From positions 1,511,656-1,575,655 of the forward strand of contig NW_022985442.1 of the NCBI RefSeq assembly GCF_010093595.1: DNA of 64,000 nucleotides, given 5' to 3'. The first letter of the stretch is position 1. Every line of letters begins with the position of its first letter. This stretch comes from Mytilinidion resinicola (taxonomy: Eukaryota; Ascomycota; Dothideomycetes; Mytilinidiales; Mytilinidiaceae). Positions 43,274 to 55,530 of the stretch are shown here, piece by piece. The position numbers and the translations under genes are program-made. The notes under the pieces were generated by a model that saw nothing but the letters and a program-made list of their open reading frames with translations, made no database searches and was not told where the DNA came from.

Positions 43274-44749
43274 TTACCACGCGTCTCCAAAAATCTCCTT
43301 CGGACTTTGCACAATGTCATTCTCTGTCGCGACCTTCTTCCCTTCCATCTTCTTCATCGCCTTGCGCTCCTTCTTGCCGACCAGATGAGGCGTGATCGGT
43401 GTAATGGGCGTGAAAGGCATGTAGGGACTGTATGGGGTGGCAGGCACACCTGTACGGGGCGTCTGCAGAGACAGCTGGTCTCGCCTTCGGTCAAGATATG
43501 TGGTCTTGGTGGACGGTAAGGCGGCGGCTCCGTCACCATAAGCGCGGAAGGGCAGAGCCCCTCCAGCAGACTTCCCGGGCGATGAAGTAGGCGCAGACCC
43601 AATGGCTGGTGGGTTGCTGTAGGAGGAACCAGTACGTTGCGGCGCTGGACGAGGTAGTGGTTGCACCTTGTCAAGACCTTCATACGTGTAGTCTCCTTCA
43701 GGGGATGCGGGAGTAATTGGTGACATATCCGGGGGAGATGGTGGCGCAGGAGGGTTGTAAAAGCGGGGAGAGAGGGGTGTGCGTGCCTCATCGTAGACGC
43801 TCTCGCCAGGGTACTTCTGAATGGGTCCAGAAATCCGCAGATTCTTCAAGCCAAGTCGCGATTTGCTGCTTGCGGAGCTCATAGACGGTGTTCGGTCCTT
43901 CTTTGACAATACACTGCGTGGGCTGGCGGGAATCGTTTTGGATGGACTGGATGGTGCGCGGGGTAGCGGCGCAGTCGCAGGAGGCTGGTGGAAATTCGGT
44001 GGGTAAATGGCCTTGACAGGGCTTCGGGGACTGGTAGGGCTCGTAGGGTTGCTGTAGTTCGGCATGACGAGTCTCCCCTCTCCTGATGTATTGATCATTG
44101 GAGGTAGCTTCCTTGCACCTCTGGGCGGGCTCTGTGCTTGCTCTTGTTGGTTCTTCGCCCGGCTATCATCTTCATCGCTATCGTGTGTTGCGGTCGAAAC
44201 TGCGCTATATGAATTCTTTTTGGCGTCATGGTCCATGACTGCCGCATAGAGTCGTTCCATCTCGGACTGGCGTTGTGCTTTGGCAGAGTCGACGATGGCT
44301 TGGTCGAAAGAAGTAGGACTCTTTGCGTCGTCGGGGCTGATGGGGCTGCTGGCAACACTGTTCACACTTGTGGTGCTCTTCTTGAAGCCTCGCTTGAACC
44401 ACGAGGTCGCAGACTTGGAGGATAGCGGCGACAATGGGGTTGCGTTGACGTAGGGTCGGGCCTTGACCAGCTCAATGTCCAGCGACTTGGGCGAGGTCTC
44501 TGTGTTGCGTCTCATCTTCCGGCCGATGGTGAGGAGCAGGACGCCCCAGATAAGTACGGTGACAACGTAGGCGCCGACAATGCCGCAGATCTGGGCCGGG
44601 AGGAGTCTTCTGTTTCGCGATGCGTGGGCGGAGAGGGGAGGACCGTCCTCGGGAGAGGGAGCTGGGGCGTTGTAGATGAAACCGGGCTCAGCGCAGGCGT
44701 GGTGGGCCAGCAGGAGGAGTGATGAGATTACTCCCACACAGCTGAACAT
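43274..44749 (-). CDS. Single-pass membrane protein with long Ser/Pro-rich cytoplasmic tail
   Basis: A single exon of 491 residues from the ATG at 44749; upstream codons in frame are Pro/Arg-rich and look untranslated. A signal peptide (MFSCVGVISSLLLLAHHACA) is followed by a 30-residue external part, then a transmembrane segment (ICGIVGAYVVTVLIWGVLLL) with basic residues after it (GRKMRRN). The remainder is disordered and Ser/Pro-rich, with many SP sites, and ends in a conserved-looking PFTPITPITPHLVGKKERKA and PKEIFGDAW. Such a tail suggests phosphorylation and scaffold binding at the plasma membrane or septum, but this is inference. I know of no named family. Confidence 0.8.
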   Translation of the reverse strand: MFSCVGVISSLLLLAHHACAEPGFIYNAPAPSPEDGPPLSAHASRNRRLLPAQICGIVGAYVVTVLIWGVLLLTIGRKMRRNTETSPKSLDIELVKARPYVNATPLSPLSSKSATSWFKRGFKKSTTSVNSVASSPISPDDAKSPTSFDQAIVDSAKAQRQSEMERLYAAVMDHDAKKNSYSAVSTATHDSDEDDSRAKNQQEQAQSPPRGARKLPPMINTSGEGRLVMPNYSNPTSPTSPRSPVKAIYPPNFHQPPATAPLPRAPSSPSKTIPASPRSVLSKKDRTPSMSSASSKSRLGLKNLRISGPIQKYPGESVYDEARTPLSPRFYNPPAPPSPPDMSPITPASPEGDYTYEGLDKVQPLPRPAPQRTGSSYSNPPAIGSAPTSSPGKSAGGALPFRAYGDGAAALPSTKTTYLDRRRDQLSLQTPRTGVPATPYSPYMPFTPITPITPHLVGKKERKAMKKMEGKKVATENDIVQSPKEIFGDAW

Positions 44750-46427
44750 GGTTATATGGCGGTTGCCAGGCTGGTCTTCTCTCGCTGCGACGACGTTTGC
44801 GACGTGCAACGAAGCGGAGGGGCAGGCGAAGTGTAACAACGGGCATCGCGGCGATTTGTAGGGGCAGCGGCTATGTATATCGACTCGCAGCGGTCTGGAG
44901 GGTTTGGTGGACGCAGCCCTTGGGCCAGTCGAGGTGGGATACAGCAGCTGGCAGCCCTCATTGGATGGCCGTGGGCAACATTGGTGATTCAAGCCAGGAA
45001 CATGCATCGACTTTACCGCCGGCTAGGCCAGCAGGGCTGCCGATAGGCGCACTGGGACGGCACTACGCGGGGGCTTTTGGGGACTGACAGTCCAAGCTTG
45101 CATGAGGCATGATGCCAGCACCACGAGGGGTCCCTCCCGCCGTGATTGTGCGTTGAGGACCCTGTCTGCATAGCCTTGAGGATAAGAATTGTGACGAGCG
45201 ATTGTAAATGGCATCCTATTCGCGACTTGAATGCCCTCATGCCTCGCCGTAGCCTTGTCACCCGCAACGGCACGGTCCTGGTGTGGCTTTTTGCTTCTCC
45301 ACACTTGTAAGCGCCCGGGCAAGCCAATCGCCGCCCAGGTCACTCCATCACGTCTTAGACACCACGCCTTATCACGAGTCACATCCACCGACCGCAGCCC
45401 GTCAATGCACTAACAGCTCTTGTCGAGCACGGAGGAACATCGCCCAGCCAGCCGGACGTGGAGGATAGGGCATCGTGGTGTGATCCGGGCTTGATACGAG
45501 CTTCGCCAGGGGAATCCTTCATGAGATGCGATTCGAGAGGTCGGACGATCAGGAATAGCACGTCCTTTAGATTGTGACAAACAGGACAGCCTTGTCAAAC
45601 ATCTAATATATCGACGAGTCCAGGAAGGGCGAGCTAGGCCTATCGTTTTGCAGAGCAGGAAACTCGTCTGGGAAAGCCGCACTCCTTTCTCGCCATGTAC
45701 GCCAGGGGCTTCAGCATTCATTGGAAGAAGGAGGTTAGGTCCATACCATTTGTCAGAGAATGTGATGGTACAGAAGTAGAGAAGCAACGAAAATATATCT
45801 CTTATTTACCTCTTTATTTGTCACTCGGATCTGACTGGCTAATTTACGAAGCTCTGATACAGATGGAAGGCTCACTAAATTGCTCTGAAATAATTGCGCC
45901 GTTCCTACTTACTAGTAGCACTCCATGACACTGATGCTGCAAGGTTTGATGCTTGGAAAGCGCGTTGTCGCTTCCCTCTCGAGGACGGGAATGATCTAGG
46001 CACTCTCGGTCACGTGAATATTCTCGCTTAGGTGGGTCTGGCATGTGGAGGTGAAGAACATCACTGTCCTCTACACCTCGCTTAACCCTTGTAACGCCAA
46101 GACCTTCCTCTCAAAGCCATCACGTGCTCATTCTAGCTCTCAACTGCTTCCCATTTACAATCTAAGAGGAAATTCTGGCAACTCTTCGGTTCACAAACTT
46201 TCGACAAAGGTTTTTTGAAGCTGTCGAAAGCTTAGTCGTGGATCGAGAATTGAGAGCACGTGACTATGCAGTATCTAGAACCTTAACATAAGAAGTACCA
46301 AATTTTCCAAGTTCATGGTTTCTTATTGTGATATCTAACTGTCTAGGTAAGAGTCTTTCAATATAGGGCCCGCCCGAGGGTATCATATTCCTCCCAACGC
46401 CATTAATTCCACCGGTTCAGCAGCCGA
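44750..46427. other. Intergenic with three CACGTG boxes
   Basis: About 1.7 kb without a supported gene. CACGTG palindromes occur at 46011-46016, 46121-46126 and 46257-46262. The left end should contain the promoter of the membrane-protein gene. Confidence 0.45.
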
Positions 46428-48747
46428 TCACACTCGCTGCTTCCCCTTCCCCTTTCTCCTCCCCTTCTTCTCCTCGTCTTTGCCCGGGCCAAGCTCCATC
46501 TTCCCCGCTTCCACTTCTCCGTCCTGCAGTCCCAAAACCTCGTTCTCCTGCATCTCCTTCAGCTTCTCCTGGCCGCTAATAAAGAAGCTCAGATCACGGT
46601 TTTGCTCTTCCAAGTCCGATTTCTCTTTCTCGATGTCCTTGACTTTCGTCTCCGCTTCCGTGACCTTGGACTCCAGGAATGAGATCCGCGTCATGAGGGA
46701 CTCGTTGATCGTCTTTTCTTCCTGATACTGCTTCGTGAGCTTCCTAGCTAGCTCTTGCGCCGATGTTGCGCGCGCAGCGTGACGAGCAGAGTCCCTTTCG
46801 AGACTCTTGATGGATGCCTGCGCCTCATCGTACTTCGAAGACAGCGCTGAGAACTGTTGAGACAGCGCCGAAGCTGTATGAGAGGCCTCATCTGCTGCGG
46901 AGGCCGCTTTTGCTGCCTTGTCCGCTGCGCGTTCAACCTGTTCTTCAAAATAGGCTCGCTGAGATTCTAGCTGCGACGTGAGAAGGTAGGCATATTCGGT
47001 GCCCATATTGTCTAGCTTCTCTCGCGGCACGGTATCTGTTGCGTAGCCAGTCATCGTGTTCGAATCGCCCGGAAGATATGGATGCCGTAGAGAGGATGCA
47101 GGGAGGTCTACAAGTTTCCCGTCGGCCTTGTTTTGAATCAAGCGATGGACGTAACCATCGCCAGCATAGTCCCAGACGTGTTGGGTTACGACGTCCATCG
47201 CGTATGAGTGCGACGTTGCCTCATAATGGGCGAAGGCGTGGGCGGAATCGTATCGACCACACCCTGTGCTGCCGCAGATAAGGCTGGCAAATGTCAGTGT
47301 GTAATCCTTGAAAAAAAGTAAGGCTATGCGTACCAGATCCACAGGTTTGATGTTGATCCGCAGACACTGCACTCGTTCTCAGGGGCTTCTCCATCACCGT
47401 GACCACGCCCGATCAGCGCATCATTCTGGGTGTATCGACATACAGGACATCCACTGCCTCGCCACTTCTCTAAACAAGCGCAGTGGAAAACATGCTGACA
47501 CAGGATGGTAAGAAGACCTGTTGTTTCATCCATCCGTTCCAAGCAGACCGGGCATGTTGGGAGCTCTACAAGTGAGGGTGTGGGCGGAGCTAGTGGTTTG
47601 GTAGTGAGAGATGAGGCAAGCGGCGACGTCTCAACTGGGGAAGAAACCGTTACTGGTAAAGGTGCAGTCGGTTGAGGCGTGGCAGCAGGTGTGAAAGGAT
47701 CGTTGTTCATATTTGGAAAACTCGACGGATCGCGGTTAGAATCCGCAGTTTGAAACTCGATAGACTTTACGAAGACGACATGGCAGTTCTCGGGCTATGA
47801 TATTTATTAGCATCAACCTCATGAGCACGAATTGGAAATAAAATTACCTCCATGCTGTTGAAAAGCTTCCCATTCCACTCCTTTCTCCATTGTTTCGCCT
47901 TCTGAGCCTCCCTAAACTTCATAAGCACCATGTACTTGTTCGTTCTTCCAGTCCTGATTAGCCTGAAGTGGCTCACGTCTTCCCTCGTCTGCTCTCCAAC
48001 AAATCCAAGTAGGTCAGACGGTGTCATGTACGATGGCACGGCGAGAATACACAGCGTGGTGCAGTCTTCCTCCGTGAAAGCCCTCCCATCTGATCCTCCA
48101 CCAGCTCCTACACCTTCCGGCCCTGTGTTTGACGTTGTATCATCGTATAAATCTGGCGTCTCTTGGCCATCTCGATATAGATGCACCACTCCCCACCCAA
48201 CCTCTGTATTCTTGGGATCCGAAGGAACAAATTTGCCCTTGGTTGCTAGACCTCCAGAGCTTGCCCCAACGTGAGTTGTATGATTCAGTGATTTTCCCCG
48301 CGGCCTGTTATCCCCTCCGTTCGTGACTGCGCTCATATCTATGCTCTGGATTGAGACACTGCCGAATCGCCAGTCCTGCGAAGCCGGGTGCTGTGTACGT
48401 GTACCGCTTGAGGCAGGTTTGACCAGAGGTACTGGACTCTCGCGGTGATCCCCGGAGGAGTGTCCGTTGAGGTGACTGAGCCTCCGCTGGGCCAGTGGTC
48501 GAGCCTGCGACGTGGATAGAGGGGGAAGATCGCTGCTCGAGGTAGCGGTCTTGGATCGACGGTGGCTCGGTCTACTAGGTGCAGAGCCCCAGGAAGAGAC
48601 CCTGTGGACAGGAAGCTCGGAGGTGAATATGTCGGTACCTAACGGAGGTGTATAGACAGGCTGCAGCGAAGTCGTGGATGGCTGTTGCGCACGGCCGGTG
48701 GGGTATGGATAAAGCTCAAATGCGAGATGGAAAAAGTAAGATGGCAT
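46428..48747 (-). CDS. etp1: BRAP2/Etp1-type RING finger protein
   Basis: Exons 48747-47848, 47794-47334 and 47283-46428, 738 residues. The order is: N-terminal disordered part; BRAP2 domain (CILAVPSYMTPSDLLGFVGEQ to FRLIRTGRTNKYMVLMKF); C3H2C3 RING (CPVCLERMDETTG...CQHVFHCACLEKW...CPVCR) near residue 380; UBP-type zinc finger (CSVCGS...WICLICGSTGCGRY...HAFAHYEATSHSYAMD) near 440; then a long coiled coil and a basic C-terminus (KKGRRKGKGKQ). This is the full BRAP2/Etp1 architecture: an E3 ligase-type protein that binds ubiquitin through the ZnF. In yeast the homolog acts in ethanol tolerance and catabolite-related turnover. The start MPSYFFHLAFELYPYP matches the family; an upstream ATG at 48867 is less likely. 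Confidence 0.92.
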
Positions 48748-49482
48748 TAGGAAAGCTTCTCGGTGTTGCTGTAAGCTTCGCGCATAGTGAGAGGTCGGCA
48801 GTGAGGACTTTGTTGTGGATGATGATTTTGCGCAGTGGCGTTTGTTTGCGAAGTGGAATGAGCTCATCCTCCCCCGCCTGCATCACAATTCTTACTAGGG
48901 GTAAGAATTCACATTTTATGATACAACTGCCTTGTGCTTTTGACGCTATCTGAAGCTCTTCTGAATGCCATAAAAATCCAAGATGACTTCAAATCGAGGG
49001 AAGTCCTCAGCAGATTCTCACGACTTCATATACAGAGATTCAAGATCGTAATTTGTGTTATTCAGTTTTGACGCTCACTAGGCGGTTTTCCAATAGCTAT
49101 ATATACACGCCAGGCCCACCGGCCCGCTGCACCATAAAACCTTTAAAGCAAACTCCGTAAACATGCAGTGGTGTCCGCCCATCTCACGCTTAACGCCCCA
49201 ATAACGCTGATGCAGGTGTGAGGCCGATGCCTCCGAAGTTTCGGACGATGCCGCGAAAGAGGGTATCACAGCTTAGCACTTAGACAAAAGAACAAGAACA
49301 AGGCCAGCAAGCCTTAAACCAGATATTCCCAATGAACGTCCTCCGTGGCTTATCTTCGCCGATGAAGAGCTGGGCCTTCGTTATTGAAGGATGCAGCAGT
49401 TGGCGTTGAAGATCTCGTGAAGCCGTATTTTGACCTGAATTGCCGATAATCATCAAGTAAGGATCCTCAGGCTGACGAGAGA
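48748..49482. other. Intergenic, nothing recognised
   Basis: 735 bp between the BRAP2-type start and the Cdc4 stop. No supported frame. Confidence 0.45.
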
Positions 49483-52400
49483 TCATGGCGCGTCCGCGTC
49501 AATGACCTCCTCGATATCTTCAGTTCCCCGAGTTCGGGAGTCGTCGAGATCTTCAACTTCGCGACCTTTGGAATCGACAACAATCCTGCGGCCACGCTGG
49601 TCGGCTGGGACGCCATCTCGGGAAGCGCCGAAGTCAAGGACCTAGAGAAGTGATTAGCTCCAGAGCTTGTTTGCAGCATGTAATCCGGGATTCGCTCCTT
49701 ACCTCGATGTATGTCATGTTGTTACGCTGCACCGCCGCAACACACCGTCGCTCATTAAATTTGACTTGCCAAACGCCACTCAAGTCAGTCAAAAGATCCT
49801 TGACGCATTCTCCAGTCTTGACATTCCACATCTTGAGCGTGCGGTCCGATCCTGAGATGACTTTCTGTCCATCATGCTGGAAGCAGGTGATAGCACCAGT
49901 GTGCGCACTAAGAGTGCTCTTGCACTGCCCATTCTCCGGATCCCATATGCGCAGGGTAGAGTCCGCAGCCGCAGAAACGAGACGTTCATGACTGAGATCG
50001 AGTAACCCGACGAGTGACGTGTGGCCCTCAAGGTTGAATAGACATTGACCAGTCTCAAGCGACCAAACCTTTACCATATTGTCCATAGATCCACTGATGC
50101 ACCGCTTGCGAGCATGGTCCAGAACAACGCTGTATACCTTCTGTGCGTGCCCTTGAAGGCGGTGAACCGTTTCACCGGTTGATATTTTCCAAACACGAAC
50201 GGTGCAGTCGTAACTACCACTGATGAGGGTGTCTCCATGTGCAGCGATAGCTCGCACAGAATGGTGGTGGCCAGTCAAGGCGCGGATGAAATACTGGTTG
50301 TCGTGATCGTTGGCCGGCGGACCAGTCTGAATGATAGAACGCTCACCAGGTTGAGGGAGCTTCCAAACCCGCAGGCTCGAGTCCCGGGAACCCGTAATGA
50401 TGAGTGGTTCTCTAGGCATCATAACCGACTGGCCATCCACAATCTCTCCAGTCGGCGTTGGCTTTAAAATGACAAGGCATCTGACTGTAGAAGTATGGCC
50501 TTGGAACACGTGTGTGCACTTGCCCTTCTCGATGTCCCACACCCGCACCGATCTGTCAGTTGAGCCAGAAACCAATGTGTTGCCCTCATATTGCAGAGCC
50601 CATACTCCCCCCTCGTGCCCTTCAAGATGGCTGCGGAGCGCTCCCGACTTTGTATCATAAACGTTAATATTAGTATCATCGCTGCCAGTAAGGATCTTGT
50701 CCGTGTCGAATTGAAGGCAAGTGACGACGTGTCGTTGATGGGCGCGGAACGCGATGTGCTTCGGTCGCGTTTCTTCCTCCATCCAACTCTTTCGAATGAG
50801 GTGATGTCTGGTGTACAAAGATTTGAAGAGATGCAGGCTTCGTAGACTGGGAAGTCCGATATTAGGATTTGGAACTGCCGAGATTGCTACATTAGCGATA
50901 GCGATTGGCCCGTGTGCATTTCCTAGAGATCGGCTCCAGCTTGGTGCTTGTGCCTTGCTCGTTGTCGGGCCTTTCCTGCGTTGCTTCTTCGAGTTTCCAA
51001 GCTTCAATGAGCTAGCTTTCCTCTTAGGTCTGGCAGATATCGCTTTAGTACTCGCAGGGCCTTCACTGTCAGCATAACTGCCAACAGTGCTCGAGCCGGA
51101 AGATCCAGGCGACTCTCCATCGGATTTGGCGGCATATGCGTTGACCCTTAGGTCCCGCTCGTAGCTCTCCGAAGAATGAGGGTATTGCCAACCCCAACCT
51201 TCTTTTACTGCTCGCTCTAGGTCTCCATCCGGCAGTTCGTAGCCGTCCTTTGCTAGTAGGTCCTTCCAGGCGGTTTCGTCCGTGTCAACAATGTGCCTCC
51301 ATTTCCTCGAAACCTGTGCGGCATTGCACATGCTCTTGACATCTAGATATTTCAAAACATTCAAGCCGAGCTCAAGTGGGAGCAGTCCCAGGAAATCGCA
51401 TTTTAACGCAGGGTTCACGACGTCGGCAACGAAATGGAGAGTTGGCTTTGTGCACCGACGGAGCAAGTGAAACATGACGTAGGTCTTCATCTGCTCCGGC
51501 ATTGAGTCAAAGGAGTCCAGCATTGCCGGTATGCCCATGACGGTAGGGGTAGGAAGCTGTGGGTTCGGACTTGCGCCATCGAGCCGGTCCGGTAGATCGA
51601 TGTGCTGCATTCGCGACGCAGAGCGGGTTTGTAGTTTTGTTAACCCGCTTGCTTGATCCGACCTGTCCTCCGAAATATCCAAAATTGAAACTTCGTACGG
51701 ATCCTCTTCCTGGCCGTCTCCACCTCTGAGCGAGTTATGATTTGCGTTATGGGCAAGGTTTGCGGCAGCAGTGATTGGCGAGAGGCTCGGGCTCGGGAGG
51801 CTTGCATCCTGTGTTAATACAGTGTCAAGGGGAGCGGGACGAGCTGGTCTTGCGAACGGTACATCGCCAGAAGAGAAGGAAGTAACAGGTTCCATGTCGG
51901 TCTCTGCAATGGGCGGGGTTGCGGAAATACCAGGGCCGTCCAGCACTGCAGCGTGAAAACGAGATTCATGTATTGGAGTCGCTCCTTCGCCCGAGTTGGC
52001 AGTTGTGAGGTTCCTCGTCTGATTCGCAGGCGATTGGCGTGCCTCTACTTCCCGTAACCCCCAGGTATCCGGCGGGAGCTGCGAGTCGCTATGGGTCTGC
52101 TTTCCTGAGCCAGAACTCTCGCCTTGGTTGGAGGATCGCAAATTGGACCTCCTCGAGCCACCCTTTATTTTAGGAATCTTGAAGCGTCCAGATGTCCCCG
52201 CATCCGTGTCTGGAGTAGCAGGAACCGTTCCCTCAGCATCTTGACAACCGAGTATTGTGGCCCGAGATTTCTTGCTCTTCCGTTGTAAGCTTGCGAGCTC
52301 AGCTGCTTCAGCAATAGAGGGTGGCGACGAGGAGCGCTTTCTACGACCCGAGAATGACCTTGTTAGAGGGTCCGTTAGTGTTCTACCAGTAATACCCGAG

Positions 52401-53016
52401 CTTTGTGTAGTACGGTTTGGCGTTTCGTACTGAGCGTTATAGTGCTGGACCGATTCCACTCTTCCATTAGCAGCGATGAGGGCGTCATGTCGAGTGTTAT
52501 ACTGATAGGGAAGATACATTAGCAATAGTATATACCAGTCGGTCGACCTCAGGAAAGTGGTGTGATGACGGGCAGGCTGTGGTCGATTTAACGTACCTCG
52601 TTGAGAGACTGTTGGACGTCGTCGGCTTCGTTGAAATAAGCCTGTGTGCCTCCGGCATCGAAAGCAAATCGCCTGACAGACTCCGGGGCTGGAGAGCACG
52701 CCAGAGGGTATATTTTGGGATCCCGCTCCACCAAACTCCGGGGAGCTCGCAGCAAGATCGGCGGAAAGTCGATCTTGGTCGTGGTCGTAGTGGTTACGAC
52801 GGTTGTGTGCGTTGTCGGGACGTAGGACAGCTGGCCAAGGGTGGCATAGGATGCCTCCATCCCGGGATCGAGTCCGTGGGCAGCCTCCCTTGCCGGCATG
52901 ATGTTCTTGGGTGCGGCAAGAGGCGATAGCGTCCCAGACCTCTCCACCGTCGAAGTAAACGAAGTAAACCCGGTTGTGTCTGTACTCGCTTCGGTGTCGG
53001 TAGGAGAGGTGTCCAT
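49483..53016 (-). CDS. cdc4: Cdc4-type F-box/WD40 protein of the SCF ubiquitin ligase
   Basis: Exons 53016-52597, 52501-49703 and 49641-49483, 1,125 residues. The first 500 residues are disordered. An F-box at about 511-555 reads FLGLLPLELGLNVLKYLDVKS and MCNAAQVSRKWRHIVD. A basic NLS-like region (RPKRKAS, KKQRRKG) follows. WD40 blades then run from about residue 725 to the end, with repeated ITGSxDxS and VRVWD patterns (for example LVSGSTDRSVRVWDIEKGKC). RHHLIRKSWM, just before the first blade, is typical of Cdc4. The protein recruits phosphorylated substrates, such as CDK inhibitors, to SCF in the nucleus. The last 53 codons lie in a separate exon after the propeller. Confidence 0.93.
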
Positions 53017-54464
53017 GGAAGGGAGGAGGGCGGATCAAGGGAGTCCCGAACGCGAGGACAACACGGCGGGAATCGCGTGTGAGGCCGAACTTCTGGTGGA
53101 TCAGGCCGTCATCGGTGTTCTTTGCTCAACGGCACTATCTGAATCGATCCGCTGCTGCAGCACTTTGGGGTGAAGGTAGTGGCGTCGTGACCGGGGCAAG
53201 AGGTAAGGTCTGCTTATGGCGGCACGATTAGGAGAGGTGAGGGCTGGCACGGAAAATGGGATATGTGCTGAAATGAAGGCCGCGGAGTAGAGAGAGCTCA
53301 ACAACTGGAAAGACACGTCTGACCGGAGAGGAGAGTGAAGGAGGAAGAGTGGGGAGGAGTTGTGGTGGTGGTGCGAAGGGGAGGGGTTCGTAGGTCCAAG
53401 GCGGTTTTGGAGAGCTCGGCAAAGGTTCCTCCTGCCTTCGAATTTCTTTCCCAACCTCAGCCACTTCCTGGCAACTCGTGCACTCGAGCAAACTCGGCGG
53501 GATACATGGGATGCTGGTGGCCGGCAGTTCGCCAGTAACTGCGCTCTCTGCGCGTCGGTCTATTTGCTTTGCCTCGCTATATCATGTTTCAGGCAGAGCC
53601 GCCTGGCCGCCAATATCATCTAAATCACTCACAGGCCTCACGGCCTTCAGGCAACGTCACACCATGCATGAAATGTGTGCAGAAAGAAAGGGACGCTAGG
53701 GCCCACGCAATTTCTGGATGCAACACCGACCGAGCCAACGCTGGCACTCGATCCAGCGTCGGGAGGCATCATGAAGCAAATGGTGGCGAAGGATCCGTGC
53801 TTGGGTTGGCCACTCACTTCAAGACAGAATAGCTGTGTGCAGACTTTTGCCGCATCGTCAACACTCACATGACTCAAGTGTTACAACACTGCGGGTGAAT
53901 CTCAAAGCCGAATGCAAGTTCCTTGAGGCGGTAATCTGGATAGAACACAGCTCTTCGAGTCCCATTCCGTACATATTACGGTGACGCGCTCCACCGATCA
54001 TGATACACTTATTCTTCCAGGAACAAAAGAGCAGACCGTCAGGCTGCGAAACAAATCCCTCCAATCTCTCATGAGATCAGATGAGATTATCCACTGAGCA
54101 GACCGTTGATGTTATGATAGATACTCGAGTTGCTCACCTTCAACTCTTCTTTCTATCCAAACTCCGTTTAACTAGTCTAATTATAGTGCATGCGGAACCT
54201 ATCCATACCAGAGTTCTCGGTCAACTCTACGCGAAAGACAGTCCTGGGTTTCCAATACTGCTTGTATTTTTGTATATGCTATTTGGATTGCTGCTACGCT
54301 ATTGATTTTTCAACTTCCAAAAGGCTCCATCGTGTGCAATGCTGCAGTGCCTGTAAACCGTGCAATATTCGGCGCTGCAATAGCTTCCAAAAACGTAAGG
54401 GGAGTGTTGATTTAAGAATATTGGTCCTGTGACTAAAAAGAAACCCCTAGACCGACCTTTGAGA
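53017..54464. other. Intergenic, nothing recognised
   Basis: About 1.45 kb. The part next to the Cdc4 start is C/T-rich on the minus strand and is probably its promoter and 5' leader. No protein-like frame. Confidence 0.45.
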
Positions 54465-55530
54465 TCAGTCCACACAACATTTTTTATCTTCACTTTCACA
54501 CTCCTCTACTATCCTCTCTGGTACTTCATCTCCACAAAGCTCGGATGGTGTCACGGCCAATTCGTACTTCGTCTCTGAGTTTGGTATCGGTAATTCTTGT
54601 ATAGAGCGGGATCCATCTACTTCTTGCGTGGGGGAACCCTCTGTCTCCTGCGGTAGGCACTTGACATCTCCGTGGGCCTGCTGGGCTGCTCGCCTTCGTC
54701 TCCGAAGTAGGAACCATACCATAATTATGATTGCAGCCAGAGCAATGGCCCCGACAGATGCACCAGTGGCTGCAGAAGCTCCGGTAGATAGGCCACGCGA
54801 GCCGGAAGCTGCGGATCCAAAGATTGCAGTAGTACTTGGAGCTGGAGTGGCCGCTGTGGTTGCAGCAGTGCTCGTGTTCGTTGACATGGCCGAAGTGGAA
54901 GATGCAGGTGGAGATGCTGGAGCAGTACTTGGTGTCGAAGTGACTGTCACGCCAGGAGCCTTAACATTGATGTTAGTACTCCAGAACAACGACACCACGA
55001 ATTAGGATACTCACATCTACCGTTGAGAACACAGCATCATTGATCTCGCCCATAGCTTTGAAAGAAAATGCTTGGTTGTTCCGCGCCTCACCATCCGAAC
55101 TCATCACAATATGCCCGTTCCCCTCAGATTCCAAATGCCATTCCGTCCCGTTTGCCGCGTTCGTCATGTAAAACGTCCCGTCGCCCCACGGTGCGATCTG
55201 CCAGTACATCGATGTGTCGCTGAGGCCATAATACGCCATGCGCGGCCAGGTACTGCCCGGGGTGGTCTCGTCTAGGCCGATCTGGGTGCCCAAGTACCCT
55301 TGCTGCGGACCGGAGGCCTTCGTGCGCAGGACGTAGGTGGTGGAAGTATGGACTGGGTGGATCTGCCACTGTTGGCTAGCATCCGACGAGTTTGTTGCTC
55401 CGAAGTATGCAGCGCCCAAACCTGGGTCACCCCCGGTCGTAGACAGATTCATACCACACATGGAGAGCAGATGGCTTGCGCTCAACCCTATGCTTAGCTG
55501 GTACCATTTATTTGAGTCGAAGTTTGCCAT
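54465..55530 (-). CDS. Lectin-like domain protein with a single transmembrane segment
   Basis: Exons 55530-55015 and 54959-54465 (55-nt intron, phase 0), 336 residues. Residues 1-165 look like a beta-trefoil lectin fold: NKWYQLSIG, AASQQW-like repeats (SDASQQWQIHPVH, MYWQIAPWGDGTFYM, NQAFSFKAM) at regular intervals, as in ricin-B-type domains. A Ser/Thr/Ala-rich stalk follows, then a transmembrane helix (GASVGAIALAAIIIMVWFLL, about 238-257), an RRRRRAA stop-transfer and an acidic tail ending in KKCCVD. No signal peptide is visible, so the topology is unclear; the stalk is of the kind seen in WSC/Mid2-like sensors. Carbohydrate binding is inferred. The start at 55530 was preferred over 55554. 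Confidence 0.75.

Noticed and set aside
49634..53038. A single-exon 1,134-residue version of the Cdc4 gene
   Set aside because: Its first 170 codons read through an intron in the wrong frame; 53016-52597 joined to 52501 gives a coherent N-terminus, and a last exon to 49483 completes the C-terminus.
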